Shown piece by piece: positions 15,245-24,137 of a stretch of DNA of 64,000 bases. Source of the DNA: JAVWJP01 sp036638975. GTDB lineage: Bacteria; Bacillota; Clostridia; Oscillospirales; Ruminococcaceae. A program made the translations under genes and the position numbers. Position 1 is the first letter of the stretch, and each line of letters begins with the position of its first letter. The DNA lies in assembly GCA_036638975.1 (NCBI GenBank), contig JAVWJP010000005.1, positions 33,747 through 97,746 on the forward strand, written 5' to 3'. The notes under the pieces are model-generated. The model saw only the letters and a list, made by a program, of their open reading frames with translations. It was not told the DNA's origin and did not search any database.

Positions 15245-16642
15245 ATGAGTCTGCAATTTGTGGGACTAAGCGAGATAAACGGGCCTCTTGTAGTACTGGA
15301 CAATGTGCCTAAGGTGGGCTTTGATGAAATGGTAGAGCTTCAGCTTGAAAGCGGAGCTACCCGCATGGGGCGCGTGGTTCAGGTTGACGGCGGGCGCTGT
15401 GTTATACAGGTTTTTGAGGGCACAACCGGCATTTCGCTTAACAACACGGCGGTGCGGTTTTTGGGGCATCCAATGGAAATGCCGCTTTCGACAGAGCTTT
15501 TGGGCAGGGTGCTAAGCGGTGCAGGTAAGCCAATAGACGGCTACGGAGATGTTTTTTCTGAAAAGAAAGAGGATATTAACGGGCGACCTCTTAACCCTGT
15601 TTCGCGTACATATCCGCGCAACTACATAAATACAGGAATTTCAAGTATAGATTGCCTTATGACCTTGATACGCGGGCAAAAGCTGCCTATATTTTCAGGC
15701 TCGGGTATGCAGCACAATAAGCTTGCTGTACAAATTGTAAAGCAGGCAAATATTGCAGCGGCAGAGGGGCAGGAATTTGGCATAGTGTTTGCCGCCATGG
15801 GTGTTAAAAACGACGTTGCCGACTATTTTAAGCGTTCGTTTGAAGAAGCCGGAGTTATGGACAAGGTGGTTATGTTTTTAAACCTTTCAAACGACCCAAT
15901 AATAGAGCGTATTCTTACGCCGCGCTGTGCGCTTACGGCGGCGGAGTATTTGGCGTTTGAAAAAGATATGCACATTTTGGTTATATTAACCGACATAACC
16001 TCCTATTGCGAAGCACTCCGCGAGTTTTCGTCCTCAAAGGGCGAGATACCCGGAAGAAAAGGCTTCCCCGGGTATTTATATTCCGACTTAGCCTCGCTTT
16101 ACGAGCGCGCGGGTGTCATAGACGGCTCTAAAGGCTCGGTTACTCAAATACCGATTCTTACAATGCCAAATGATGATATTACTCACCCTGTACCTGACCT
16201 TACGGGCTATATAACCGAAGGACAGATAGTTTTAGACAGGCTTTTAGACCAAAATGGGGTCTATCCGCCTATAGCTGTGCTGCCGTCGCTCTCGCGCCTT
16301 ATGAAGGACGGCATAGGCGAGGGGTACACGCGCGCCGACCATTCGGCAGTTTCTAACCAGCTTTTTGCGGCATATGCCCGCGTGCAGGACGCAAAGGCTC
16401 TGGCATCGGTTATAGGCGAAGAGGAGCTTTCGGATATAGACAAGCAGTATGTCGCATTCGGACGTGCCTTTGAAGCAAATTTTATATCGCAGGGCTTTAA
16501 CGAAAACCGCACCATTAACCAAACCTTAGATTTGGGTTGGCGGCTTTTAAGCTTGCTTCCGCGAGAGGAGCTTGACCGTGTTGACGGCGAAACCTTAGAT
16601 AAGTTTTATAAACCCGAGGCGGCAAAAGATTTACTTAAATAA
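15245..16642 (+). CDS. ntpB: V-type ATPase subunit B
   Basis: A 465-residue non-catalytic partner of subunit A. Signatures are GRVLSGAGKPIDG, the degenerate nucleotide loop GQKLPIFSGSGMQHNKLAVQI, VILTDITSYCEALREFSSSKGEIPGRKGFPGY read in pieces, and QIPILTMPNDDITHPVPDLTGYITEGQI near 300. RBS GGGGAGG precedes the ATG; 19 bp after subunit A. Confidence 0.97.
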   Translation: MSLQFVGLSEINGPLVVLDNVPKVGFDEMVELQLESGATRMGRVVQVDGGRCVIQVFEGTTGISLNNTAVRFLGHPMEMPLSTELLGRVLSGAGKPIDGYGDVFSEKKEDINGRPLNPVSRTYPRNYINTGISSIDCLMTLIRGQKLPIFSGSGMQHNKLAVQIVKQANIAAAEGQEFGIVFAAMGVKNDVADYFKRSFEEAGVMDKVVMFLNLSNDPIIERILTPRCALTAAEYLAFEKDMHILVILTDITSYCEALREFSSSKGEIPGRKGFPGYLYSDLASLYERAGVIDGSKGSVTQIPILTMPNDDITHPVPDLTGYITEGQIVLDRLLDQNGVYPPIAVLPSLSRLMKDGIGEGYTRADHSAVSNQLFAAYARVQDAKALASVIGEEELSDIDKQYVAFGRAFEANFISQGFNENRTINQTLDLGWRLLSLLPREELDRVDGETLDKFYKPEAAKDLLK

Positions 16643-16681
16643 GCAGCCGTAAAAAATATTACAAGCGGGGTGCGAAAGCGT

Positions 16682-17314
16682 ATGCAGCAGCAAATATTCC
16701 CTACAAAGGGCAACTTAATAGCATCTAAAAAAACACTGCAGCTTTCAACCATGGGCTACGACTTAATGGACAGAAAGCGCAATATACTTATACGCGAGAT
16801 GATGCTGCTTATAGATAAATCCAAAATGCTCCGCGGCAGCATAGAGCAGACCTACGAAAAAGCCTACAGAGCGCTAGAAAAGGCAAATATGACACTGGGC
16901 GTTGTAGAGGAGCTTGCAATGAGTGTGCCTGTGGACGACGGCGTTAAAGTTCGCTTTAGAAGTGTTATGGGTGTGGATATCCCTATAGTTGACTACAACG
17001 ATATAAGTGATGTAAAGCCTCAATATGGGCTTTTTAAGACAAACTCTGAGTTTGACAATGCGTACTCATGCTTCCACGAGGCAAAAAAGCTTACTGTTGT
17101 TTTGGCAGAGGTCGAAAACAGTGTTTATCGCCTTGCAAATGCTATAGTTAAAACGCAAAAACGTGCAAATGCCCTTAAAAACGTTACTATACCGCGCCTT
17201 ACCGAAACAGTAAAGTTTATAACCGATTCTTTGGAGGAAAAGGAGCGGGAGGAGTTTTCTCGCTTAAAAGTTATAAAAAGCAGCAAGCTTAAAGCCGAAA
17301 ACACTAAAACGTAG
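16682..17314 (+). CDS. ntpD: V-type ATPase subunit D
   Basis: A central rotor shaft subunit of about 210 residues: two long helices bracket the protein, with PTKGNLIASKKTLQLSTMGYDLMDRKRNIL split around the start and a C-terminal helix near KRANALKNVTIPRL. The ATG at 16682 gives the usual short N-terminus; an in-frame GTG at 16670 coincides with the GGGG that probably serves as RBS. Last gene of the nine-gene ATPase operon. Confidence 0.93.
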   Translation: MQQQIFPTKGNLIASKKTLQLSTMGYDLMDRKRNILIREMMLLIDKSKMLRGSIEQTYEKAYRALEKANMTLGVVEELAMSVPVDDGVKVRFRSVMGVDIPIVDYNDISDVKPQYGLFKTNSEFDNAYSCFHEAKKLTVVLAEVENSVYRLANAIVKTQKRANALKNVTIPRLTETVKFITDSLEEKEREEFSRLKVIKSSKLKAENTKT

Positions 17315-17355
17315 CCATCAAAATTAAATAAGCGGACAAAATCGGCATTTAGGGC

Positions 17356-17384
17356 TTGCTAAATGCAAAAAAATGTGTTATCAT
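17356..17384 (+). promoter_or_regulatory. Candidate promoter of the rimP-nusA operon
   Basis: TTGCTA and TATCAT are 17 bp apart. If used, the leader of about 135 bases contains the hairpin at 17413. Confidence 0.45.
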
Positions 17385-17412
17385 ATTACTAAAGTAAAAT
17401 ATAAAGTTGTGA

Positions 17413-17440
17413 AAGAGTGGGTTTACCCGCTCTTTTGTTT
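17413..17440 (+). terminator. Leader hairpin/terminator before rimP
   Basis: AAGAGTGGGT/ACCCGCTCTT with a 2-base loop, followed by TTGTTT. It either ends the ATPase operon or, given the promoter just upstream, is a leader attenuator. In B. subtilis the ylxS(rimP)-nusA operon is autoregulated by NusA-dependent leader termination, which makes the second reading plausible. Confidence 0.6.
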
Positions 17441-17526
17441 ATGTATAGCAAGATAACTTAGGCTATAAGGTTAAGTACCCTTTGTCAAGTGTGGTTGTTA
17501 TATATGTAAAAAGGAGAGGTGATGTT

Positions 17527-18024
17527 TTGGCAAAGGGCAAAAATACGGTAGAGCTTGTAACAAAGCTGGCACAGCCTGTGGCGGACGAAATGGGGCTGGT
17601 ACTGTGGGACGTCAGGTTTGAAAAAGAGGGAGCCTCGTGGTACTTGCGGCTTTTTATAGATAAGCCGGAGGGCGTGGATATTTTAAACTGCGAAAGCTTC
17701 AGCCATGCTATAGATAAGCTGCTTGATGCGGCAGACCCTATAGAGCAGAGCTATTTTTTAGAAGTCGGTTCACCGGGTATAGAGCGCGAGCTTGTGCACG
17801 ATTGGCACTTTAAAGCATATATGGGCGAGCTTGTAGTTGTAAGGCTTTTTCGTCCAAAGGACGGACAAAAAGAGTTCGTTGGGCGTTTGGTAAAATATAA
17901 AGATGATTTTATAACTGTTGCAAGCAGCGACGGGGCAGAGCGTGAATTTGCACTTAGCGAAACAGCTTTTGTAAGATTGTATTTTGATTTTGATAATATG
18001 GGAGGACTCGAAGAAAATGAATAA
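17527..18024 (+). CDS. rimP: Ribosome maturation factor RimP
   Basis: A 165-residue assembly factor for the 30S subunit. Signatures are ELVTKLAQPVADEMGLVLWDVRFEKEGASWYLRLFID in pieces at the N-terminus and YFLEVGSPGIERELVHDWHF in the middle, with a C-terminal SH3-like part. AGGAGAGGT lies 6 bases before a TTG at 17527, giving MAKGKNTVEL; the upstream GTG would add 15 residues without an RBS. Overlaps nusA by 8 bp. Confidence 0.92.
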   Translation: MAKGKNTVELVTKLAQPVADEMGLVLWDVRFEKEGASWYLRLFIDKPEGVDILNCESFSHAIDKLLDAADPIEQSYFLEVGSPGIERELVHDWHFKAYMGELVVVRLFRPKDGQKEFVGRLVKYKDDFITVASSDGAEREFALSETAFVRLYFDFDNMGGLEENE

Positions 18025-19090
18025 CGAGTTTTTTGAAGCACTTGCGCTGCTTGAAAAGGAAAAAGGCATACCCGCAGAATATTTACTGGATAAAATAAAA
18101 GCGGCAATTGCTATAGCTGTAAAGCGCGATTACGGCGGGACAGAAAACGCACTTGTAGAGATAGACCCTGTCAAGGGAATGTTTAACGTTGCGGTGCGAA
18201 AAGAGGTAGCGGAGGAAATAACAAACGAGTACACACAGATATTGCCGCAAGATGCTTATAAATATGACAAGCACGCGCAGCTTGGCGATACAGTAGAGAT
18301 TCCGCTTGAAACAAAGCAGTTTGGACGAATTGCGGCGCAGGCTGCAAAGCACGTAATACGTCAGGGTATACGTGAAGCAGAAAAAGGTCAGCTTTTGCAG
18401 GAGTTCCAAAGCAAGGAGCACGAGATACTTTCGGCTATTGTTTCACGCATCGACCACAAAAAGGGTATTGCGTCACTCGAAATCGGTCGCAGCGAAGCTA
18501 TGCTGCCAAAATCTGAGCAAGTCCCCACAGAGGAGCTGTACGAGGGGCAGCGCATAAAGGTTTACGTGGTAGAAGTTGCAAATAGCGAAAAGGGTCCCAG
18601 AATAATGATTTCGCGCACACACCCGGGGCTTGTAAAACGCCTTTTTGAAATTGAAGTGCCTGAAATATATGACGGCACGGTAGAAATTAAAGCAATATCC
18701 CGCGAGGCAGGCAGCCGTACAAAGCTTGCTGTGTACAGCAGCGAAGAAAACGTAGATGCCGTAGGCGCGTGCATAGGGCCTAAGGGTAGCCGTGTTGCAA
18801 AAATAGTAGATGAGCTTGACGGAGAAAAAATAGACGTAATAAAATACTCTGAGGACCCTGCGGAGTTCATCTCTGCGGCACTTTCTCCTGCCGACGTTGT
18901 TGCTGTGGAGCTTGACCCTGACGGTGCAAGAATGTGCAAGGTTACAGTTCCCGACCATCAGCTATCGCTTGCTATAGGCAACAAAGGGCAAAACGCACGT
19001 CTTGCTGCTAAGCTTACCGGCTGGAAGATAGACATAAGACCTGAAAGCGGTTTCTTCGGAGAAGAAGCACCGCACGAAGAGCAAGCATAA
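18017..19090 (+). CDS. nusA: Transcription termination/antitermination factor NusA
   Basis: A 357-residue RNA polymerase-binding protein. The N-terminal domain (about 1-130) ends near ETKQFGRIAAQAAKHVIRQGIREAE. The S1 domain (about 135-200) follows and then two KH domains with GPKGSRVAKIVDEL and GNKGQNARLAAKL. No C-terminal acidic repeats are present, as usual in Firmicutes. GGAGG lies about 10 bases before the ATG at 18017, inside the end of rimP. Probably regulates its own operon at the leader hairpin. Confidence 0.96.
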   Translation: MNNEFFEALALLEKEKGIPAEYLLDKIKAAIAIAVKRDYGGTENALVEIDPVKGMFNVAVRKEVAEEITNEYTQILPQDAYKYDKHAQLGDTVEIPLETKQFGRIAAQAAKHVIRQGIREAEKGQLLQEFQSKEHEILSAIVSRIDHKKGIASLEIGRSEAMLPKSEQVPTEELYEGQRIKVYVVEVANSEKGPRIMISRTHPGLVKRLFEIEVPEIYDGTVEIKAISREAGSRTKLAVYSSEENVDAVGACIGPKGSRVAKIVDELDGEKIDVIKYSEDPAEFISAALSPADVVAVELDPDGARMCKVTVPDHQLSLAIGNKGQNARLAAKLTGWKIDIRPESGFFGEEAPHEEQA

Positions 19091-19110
19091 TTAAAACAGG
19101 AGGCAAAACC

Positions 19111-19380
19111 ATGCAGACAAAAAAAGTACCGCAAAGAATGTGCTCCGGCTGCGGAGAAATGAAGCCGAAAAAAGAGCTTATCCGCGTTGTAAAAAGTGCG
19201 GAGGGCGAAATATCGCTTGATTTAACAGGCAAAAAAGCGGGGCGCGGTGCATATGTCTGCAATAATATAGAGTGCCTGCAAAAAGCGAGGAAGACCAGAA
19301 AATTAGAACGTTCCTTCTCGTGCCAAATACCTGCGGAGATATACAGCCGCTTGGAGGAGGAACTAAAAAAAGATGAATAA
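19111..19380 (+). CDS. rnpM: YlxR family RNA-binding protein (RnpM)
   Basis: An 89-residue basic protein with the YlxR signature: PQRMCSGCGEMKPKKELIRVV at the start and GKKAGRGAYVCNNIECLQKA. The four cysteines in two pairs suggest a metal site. The family always accompanies nusA and infB; work in B. subtilis links it to RNase P modulation. Overlaps the next gene by 8 bp. Confidence 0.93.
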   Translation: MQTKKVPQRMCSGCGEMKPKKELIRVVKSAEGEISLDLTGKKAGRGAYVCNNIECLQKARKTRKLERSFSCQIPAEIYSRLEEELKKDE

Positions 19381-19702
19381 GCTTTTATCTATGGTGTCGC
19401 TTTGTAAAAGGGCGGGCAAGCTGCAAGTAGGCTACGACAGAGTGGCGGATACCGTTAGAAACGGAGAAGCACTGCTAGTGTTTACAACATCTGATCTTTC
19501 GGAAAAGACCCGAAAAGGGATAGACTTTATCTGCGAGGCGGAAAACATAGAAAGCTTTGTTATGCCAATAACAATGGACGAACTTGAATTTGAGATTGGC
19601 AAACGAACGGGCATAATAGCGGTGACAGAGCAAGGGCTTGCAAAAAAGCTAAAAACAATGTGTGCCGCCGGGCAGATAAATAAGGAGGATATTATTCTAT
19701 GA
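19373..19702 (+). CDS. ylxQ: L7Ae-family ribosomal/kink-turn binding protein (YlxQ)
   Basis: A 109-residue L7Ae/L30e/S12e-fold protein. MVSLCKRAGKLQVGYDRV, LLVFTTSDLSEKT and GIIAVTEQGLAKKL are the family landmarks. Homologues bind kink-turn RNA. It is fixed between ylxR and infB in Firmicutes, and here overlaps both. Confidence 0.92.
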   Translation: MNKLLSMVSLCKRAGKLQVGYDRVADTVRNGEALLVFTTSDLSEKTRKGIDFICEAENIESFVMPITMDELEFEIGKRTGIIAVTEQGLAKKLKTMCAAGQINKEDIIL

Positions 19703-22548
19703 TGATAAAATACAGAGTCAGCGAGGTAGCGAAAGATTTAGGTGTTGCAAGTAAAGAGGTAATCGAATTGCTTGCTAAAACCGATGAGGTACCTCATAAG
19801 GCGCAGACAGCTTTGACAGAGGGCGAATTAAACGTCGTTTTTGAAGCTTTTACGCAAAAAAAACAGGTTGAGAGCTTCGATTCATATTTTGCCGAGGCAG
19901 ATGAAAAAGAAGCTAAAAAACCTTTTGTAAGGGTTATGCCTGAGGTTGCCGCTGTGAAAAAGCCTGTGGAAGAGCCTGTAGAACAGAAGCAGGAGGCTAC
20001 CGCAGAAAAAGCCGCAGCCACTGTTACTGCACCCCCTGCTTCAGAGGTAAGCGCGGTTGAGGTTGAAAAGCCGGCGGTTGTTGCCGCAGCTGCCGCACCG
20101 ACACTTGCTAACGGACGCCCTGCACCTCAGTTTCGTCCTAACACCAACCGTGCACCAATCGGCGGGGCAACACCGCGTCCTGCGGTACAGCCTTCGGCTG
20201 CGCCGTTTACCCCGCGTGCGCCGTTTACCCCATCGGGTGAGCGCCCCGCGTACCAAGGCGGACAAAGCAGACCGCCATATCAGGGCGGCGACCGCCCGGC
20301 GTACCAAGGTGGACAAAGCAGAACCCCATATCAGGGCGGCGGCGACCGTCCTGCATACCAAGGCGGTCAGAACCGTACTCCATATCAAGGCGGCGGTGAC
20401 AGACCTTCTTATGGCGGCGGGCAAGGCGGCAGACCGGGCGGTTACCAAGGAAACCGTCCATTTAACGGTACACCTACACCAAAGGCAGCACCGTCTAAGC
20501 CTGCATACCAGCGTCCGGCTATAAACCCCTCTAAGCCTGCGGCACAGCTTGTTGTAGATGCACAGGGCAACAAGGGCAGAGATGTAAAGGTAGTGGATAT
20601 GCGTACCTCGCAGGTGAACCTGGACAAATACAACGAGAAGTACGAGCAGATAGCCCCTACAACCTTTGCAAAAGATAATATCGTAAAAAAACAAAAGCTT
20701 ACACAGCGCAGTGCACAGCGCGGCAGACCTAACTATTCGCGGTATCAGCAAGAGCAGATTAAACTGCGCAAGCTTGCTTTAGAGCGCGAGCGCCGCCAAA
20801 AGCTTGAGATAACAATACCGGAAGAAATTACAGTCGGAGAGCTTGCCTTGCGTCTTAAAGTACAATCTGCCGAAATTATTAAAAAGCTTATGCTTAACGG
20901 TGTAATGGCGGCACAGAATGATATTATAGATTATGATACAGCGGCGCTTGTCGCCATGGATATAGGTGCTAAGGTAGAAAAAGAAGTACTGGTAACTATA
21001 GAAGACAGGCTTATTGATGCCAGTGAGGACGAGAGCGAGAATCTTGTGCCGAGAAGCCCTGTTGTTGTTGTAATGGGGCACGTTGACCACGGCAAAACCT
21101 CGCTTTTGGACGCTATCCGCAACGCAGATGTAACAAGCGGAGAGGCAGGCGGTATAACACAGCACATAGGCGCTTACCGTGTGGAGCTTAACAACCGATA
21201 TGTAACATTTTTGGATACACCGGGGCACGCCGCATTTACATCTATGAGAGCGCGCGGAGCACAGGTTACCGACATAGCTATTTTAGTAGTGGCGGCGGAC
21301 GACGGAATTATGCCGCAAACGGTTGAGGCTATTAACCATGCAAAGGCGGCAGGTGTTTCTATAATCGTTGCAATAAACAAGATAGATAAGCCAACGGCTA
21401 ATATAGAAAAAGTAAAGCAAGAGCTTACAGAGTACGAGCTTGTACCCGAGGAATGGGGCGGAGATGTTATATGTGTGCCTGTTTCGGCTAAAACCCGCGA
21501 GGGCCTAGACACACTGTTAGAAACCGTCTTGCTTGTTGCCGATGTAAAAGAGCTTAAAGCAAACCCCGACCGTCAGGCAAAGGGTACGGTAATAGAAGCA
21601 AAGCTTGATAAGGGGCGCGGGCCTGTTGCGACAATACTTGTACAAAACGGAACCTTGCACACAGGCGATGTGGTCATAGCAGGTACTACAACGGGGCACG
21701 TGCGCTTAATGCTTAATGATAGGGGCGAAAAGGTTGATGTCGCGGGACCGAGTGTTCCTGTAGAAATAACAGGTCTTGCCGATGTTCCTTCGGCGGGTGA
21801 TATTTTTAACGCGGTAGAAGACGAAAAACTTGCGCGTGAGCTTGTAGAAGAAAGAAAGCACGAGCAAAAAGAGGTAATCTTCCAAAGCTATAATAAAATT
21901 ACTCTTGAAAACCTGTTTGAGCAAATTGCCGAGGGAGAAATGAAAGAGCTGTCGCTTATTGTAAAGGCAGACGTTGCAGGCTCTGTTGAGGCAGTAAAGC
22001 AATCGCTTGAAAAGCTCTCTAACGAAGAGGTTCGTGTGCGCGTAATACATGGCGCTGTAGGTGCGGTAAGCGAAAGCGACGTTATGTTAGCCGCCGCTTC
22101 AAATGCTATTATAATAGGCTTTAATGTGCGTCCTGACCCTGTTGCAAAGCAAAAGGCAGATGCTGACGGAGTCGATATTCGCCTTTATAGAATAATTTAT
22201 GATGCCATAGAAGAAATGGGAACAGCCATGAAGGGTATGCTGGCGCCTAAGTACCGCGATGTCGATTTGGGGCGCGCAGAGGTTCGCCTTGTGTACACCA
22301 TTACCGACGTGGGCAAGGTTGCAGGCTGTTATGTGCTTAATGGCAAAATTGCGCGCAATGCGAATATTCGTATAGTGCGCGAAGGAATAATAGTAGGTGA
22401 CGACAAGCTTGATTCGCTGAAGCGCTTTAAGGACGACGTAAAAGAAGTTGCCGAGGGCTACGAATGCGGCATGAGCCTTACAAAATTCATCGACATAAAA
22501 GAGGGCGACATATTTGAAGCCTATATTACAGAGGAATACAGGGATTAA
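19699..22548 (+). CDS. infB: Translation initiation factor IF-2
   Basis: A 949-residue GTPase that places initiator tRNA on the ribosome. There is a first IF2N domain at residues 2-55, a low-complexity linker (about 60-320) rich in Ala, Pro, Gly and Gln with YQGG repeats, and a second IF2N domain (ITVGELALRLKVQSAEIIKKL, near 375). The G domain has G1 GHVDHGKTS (near 459), G3 DTPGHAAF (near 506) and G4 NKID (near 559). Domains II, III and the fMet-tRNA-binding domain follow to the end. RBS AAGGAGG precedes two adjacent ATG codons (19699, 19702). Confidence 0.97.
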   Translation: MMIKYRVSEVAKDLGVASKEVIELLAKTDEVPHKAQTALTEGELNVVFEAFTQKKQVESFDSYFAEADEKEAKKPFVRVMPEVAAVKKPVEEPVEQKQEATAEKAAATVTAPPASEVSAVEVEKPAVVAAAAAPTLANGRPAPQFRPNTNRAPIGGATPRPAVQPSAAPFTPRAPFTPSGERPAYQGGQSRPPYQGGDRPAYQGGQSRTPYQGGGDRPAYQGGQNRTPYQGGGDRPSYGGGQGGRPGGYQGNRPFNGTPTPKAAPSKPAYQRPAINPSKPAAQLVVDAQGNKGRDVKVVDMRTSQVNLDKYNEKYEQIAPTTFAKDNIVKKQKLTQRSAQRGRPNYSRYQQEQIKLRKLALERERRQKLEITIPEEITVGELALRLKVQSAEIIKKLMLNGVMAAQNDIIDYDTAALVAMDIGAKVEKEVLVTIEDRLIDASEDESENLVPRSPVVVVMGHVDHGKTSLLDAIRNADVTSGEAGGITQHIGAYRVELNNRYVTFLDTPGHAAFTSMRARGAQVTDIAILVVAADDGIMPQTVEAINHAKAAGVSIIVAINKIDKPTANIEKVKQELTEYELVPEEWGGDVICVPVSAKTREGLDTLLETVLLVADVKELKANPDRQAKGTVIEAKLDKGRGPVATILVQNGTLHTGDVVIAGTTTGHVRLMLNDRGEKVDVAGPSVPVEITGLADVPSAGDIFNAVEDEKLARELVEERKHEQKEVIFQSYNKITLENLFEQIAEGEMKELSLIVKADVAGSVEAVKQSLEKLSNEEVRVRVIHGAVGAVSESDVMLAAASNAIIIGFNVRPDPVAKQKADADGVDIRLYRIIYDAIEEMGTAMKGMLAPKYRDVDLGRAEVRLVYTITDVGKVAGCYVLNGKIARNANIRIVREGIIVGDDKLDSLKRFKDDVKEVAEGYECGMSLTKFIDIKEGDIFEAYITEEYRD
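20242..20430 (+). repeat. In-frame 51-54 bp repeats in infB
   Basis: Three units of 17-18 codons, each RPAYQGGQ-(S/N)R(P/T)PYQGG(G)D, at 20242-20292, 20293-20346 and 20347-20400, followed by a degenerate fourth (RPSYGGGQGG). They lie in the disordered linker between the two IF2N domains. Confidence 0.9.
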
Positions 22549-22563
22549 TTTATTGATGTCTGT

Positions 22564-22760
22564 AAAAACCGACAAAGCGCACCGTAGATATTTATAAAAC
22601 AGAATTTTCTCCCGCCGCAGGCGGGTAGAAAACCGACAAAGTGCACTGTAAATATTTATAAAACAGGCTTTAAAAAATTATATTATAAATATAAAACAGG
22701 CTTTCCTCCCGCCGTAGGCGGGTAGAAAACCGACAAAGCGCACCGTAAATAGCTATAAAA
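22564..22760 (+). repeat. Interspersed repeat array between infB and rbfA
   Basis: Three copies of a segment of about 37 bases, built on AAAACCGACAAAG(C/T)GCAC(C/T)GTA and then AATATTTATAAAACAG, start at 22564, 22629 and 22726. Between them are two perfect hairpins, CCCGCC-GCA-GGCGGG (22611-22625) and CCCGCC-GTA-GGCGGG (22708-22722), 97 bp apart. The block interrupts the otherwise tightly spaced operon. The hairpins lack clean T runs, so read-through is likely. Confidence 0.85.
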
Positions 22761-22800
22761 AAGTTTAAAAAAATTATATTATTAGGATAGAGGTTGTATA

Positions 22801-23145
22801 ATGGGAAGTTACAGGGCAGACCGCACAGAAGAAGACGTAAAGCGCGAGCTTACCGCCATAATTGCGGTGCTTAAAGACCCGCGCATTACAGGTGTGCTTA
22901 GCATAGTAAAGATAGACTTAGCGCGCGACCTTTCTTCCTGTAAAGCATATATAAGCTCTCTTGACGGGCTTGCCGCGGCTGTAGAGGCTGTAAAAGGGCT
23001 TAACAGTGCCGCCGGCTTTGTGCGCCACGAGCTTGGCCTGCGCCTGCCGCTTAGGCATACTCCGGCTGTAAAGTTTATAGCCGATAATTCTATAGAACAA
23101 AGCGCAGAGATTTTGAAGATTATGGATAAACTTGACAAAAAATGA
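22801..23145 (+). CDS. rbfA: 30S ribosome-binding factor RbfA
   Basis: A 114-residue KH-like cold-shock/assembly factor. RADRTEEDVKRELTAIIA and KDPRITGVLSIVKIDLARDLSSCKAYIS are the family core, with RHELGLRLPLRHTPAVKFIADNSIE toward the end (read in pieces). RBS AGAGG precedes the ATG. It follows the repeat block at 22564-22760. Confidence 0.94.
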   Translation: MGSYRADRTEEDVKRELTAIIAVLKDPRITGVLSIVKIDLARDLSSCKAYISSLDGLAAAVEAVKGLNSAAGFVRHELGLRLPLRHTPAVKFIADNSIEQSAEILKIMDKLDKK

Positions 23146-23160
23146 TACAGAGGTGCAAAA

Positions 23161-24126
23161 ATGGGTGTTGTAACAGACCTTAACGGTGCCGCACAGTTTT
23201 TAAAAGATAACAATGATATTCTGGTGCTGACACACCAAAACCCTGACGGCGATACGTTAGGCTCTGGCTTTGCACTTTTGTTTGCGCTGCAACAAATGGG
23301 TAAGCGCGCGCGGGTAGAGTGCTCGGACGGTTTCCCAAAGCGCTACAGCTTCATGTTCCCCAATTATACCCCCGACGTTTTTGAACCTAAGTTTATTGTA
23401 GCGGTGGATATAGCCGATACGCAGCTTTTGGGTGAAAACAGCGAGAAATATATAGGGCATATAAACCTTTGCATAGACCATCACCCTTCTAACACCTGCT
23501 ACGCCGACAAAACCCTGCTGGTGGGCGACGCGGCAGCTACAGCAGAGGTTATATGTGACGTACTTGACGCTTTAAAGACGGACATGACAATGCCGATTGC
23601 AACCTGTATTTATACGGGGCTTTCTACCGATACCGGCTGCTTTAAGTTCTCTAACACTACGGCAAAAACTCACCGTACAGCCGCCCGCATGATGGATTTG
23701 GGGGTGGACAGCTCTGAGATTAACCGCGAGATGTTCAGCCGCAAAACACAAAGCCGTATAGCCATAGAGCGCGAGGTTTACAATACTATTGAATATCACT
23801 TTGAAAACCGCTGTGCCGTAATTTGCATGACCTGTGCCATGCTTAAAAAAGCAGGTGCGGACGACACCGAGCTGGAGGGCGTTTCTGCCATACCATGCCA
23901 GATAGAGGGCGTGGAAGTAGGCGTTACTTTAAAAGAAAAAGATGACGGCTTTAAAATATCCCTGCGCACCAGTTGCTACATTAATGCCTCCGATATCTGC
24001 GCAAAGCTGGGCGGCGGCGGGCACGCACGGGCAGCGGGCTGCTTTGTTAAGGCAGACCTTGCCACAGCAAAGGCAACGGTGCTGGAGCTTGTAAAAATTG
24101 CCTTTGATGAAACAAAAAAAGGCTGA
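23161..24126 (+). CDS. nrnA: DHH/DHHA1 oligoribonuclease / pAp phosphatase NrnA
   Basis: A 321-residue nanoRNase that finishes RNA decay by hydrolysing short oligonucleotides, with pAp phosphatase activity in homologues. DHH-domain motifs are HQNPDGDTLGSGFAL (metal-binding Asp), VAVDIAD, the CIDHHPSN signature and GLSTDTGCFKFSNT. The DHHA1 end has the GGGGHARAAG substrate-binding loop. Sits between rbfA and truB, its standard place in this operon. Confidence 0.93.
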   Translation: MGVVTDLNGAAQFLKDNNDILVLTHQNPDGDTLGSGFALLFALQQMGKRARVECSDGFPKRYSFMFPNYTPDVFEPKFIVAVDIADTQLLGENSEKYIGHINLCIDHHPSNTCYADKTLLVGDAAATAEVICDVLDALKTDMTMPIATCIYTGLSTDTGCFKFSNTTAKTHRTAARMMDLGVDSSEINREMFSRKTQSRIAIEREVYNTIEYHFENRCAVICMTCAMLKKAGADDTELEGVSAIPCQIEGVEVGVTLKEKDDGFKISLRTSCYINASDICAKLGGGGHARAAGCFVKADLATAKATVLELVKIAFDETKKG

Positions 24127-24137
24127 CGGAGGGGCAA

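Noticed and set aside
22564..22760. CRISPR array or tandem terminators
   Set aside because: Spacing between copies is irregular, the intervening sequences are themselves partly repeated, and the hairpins lack good T runs.
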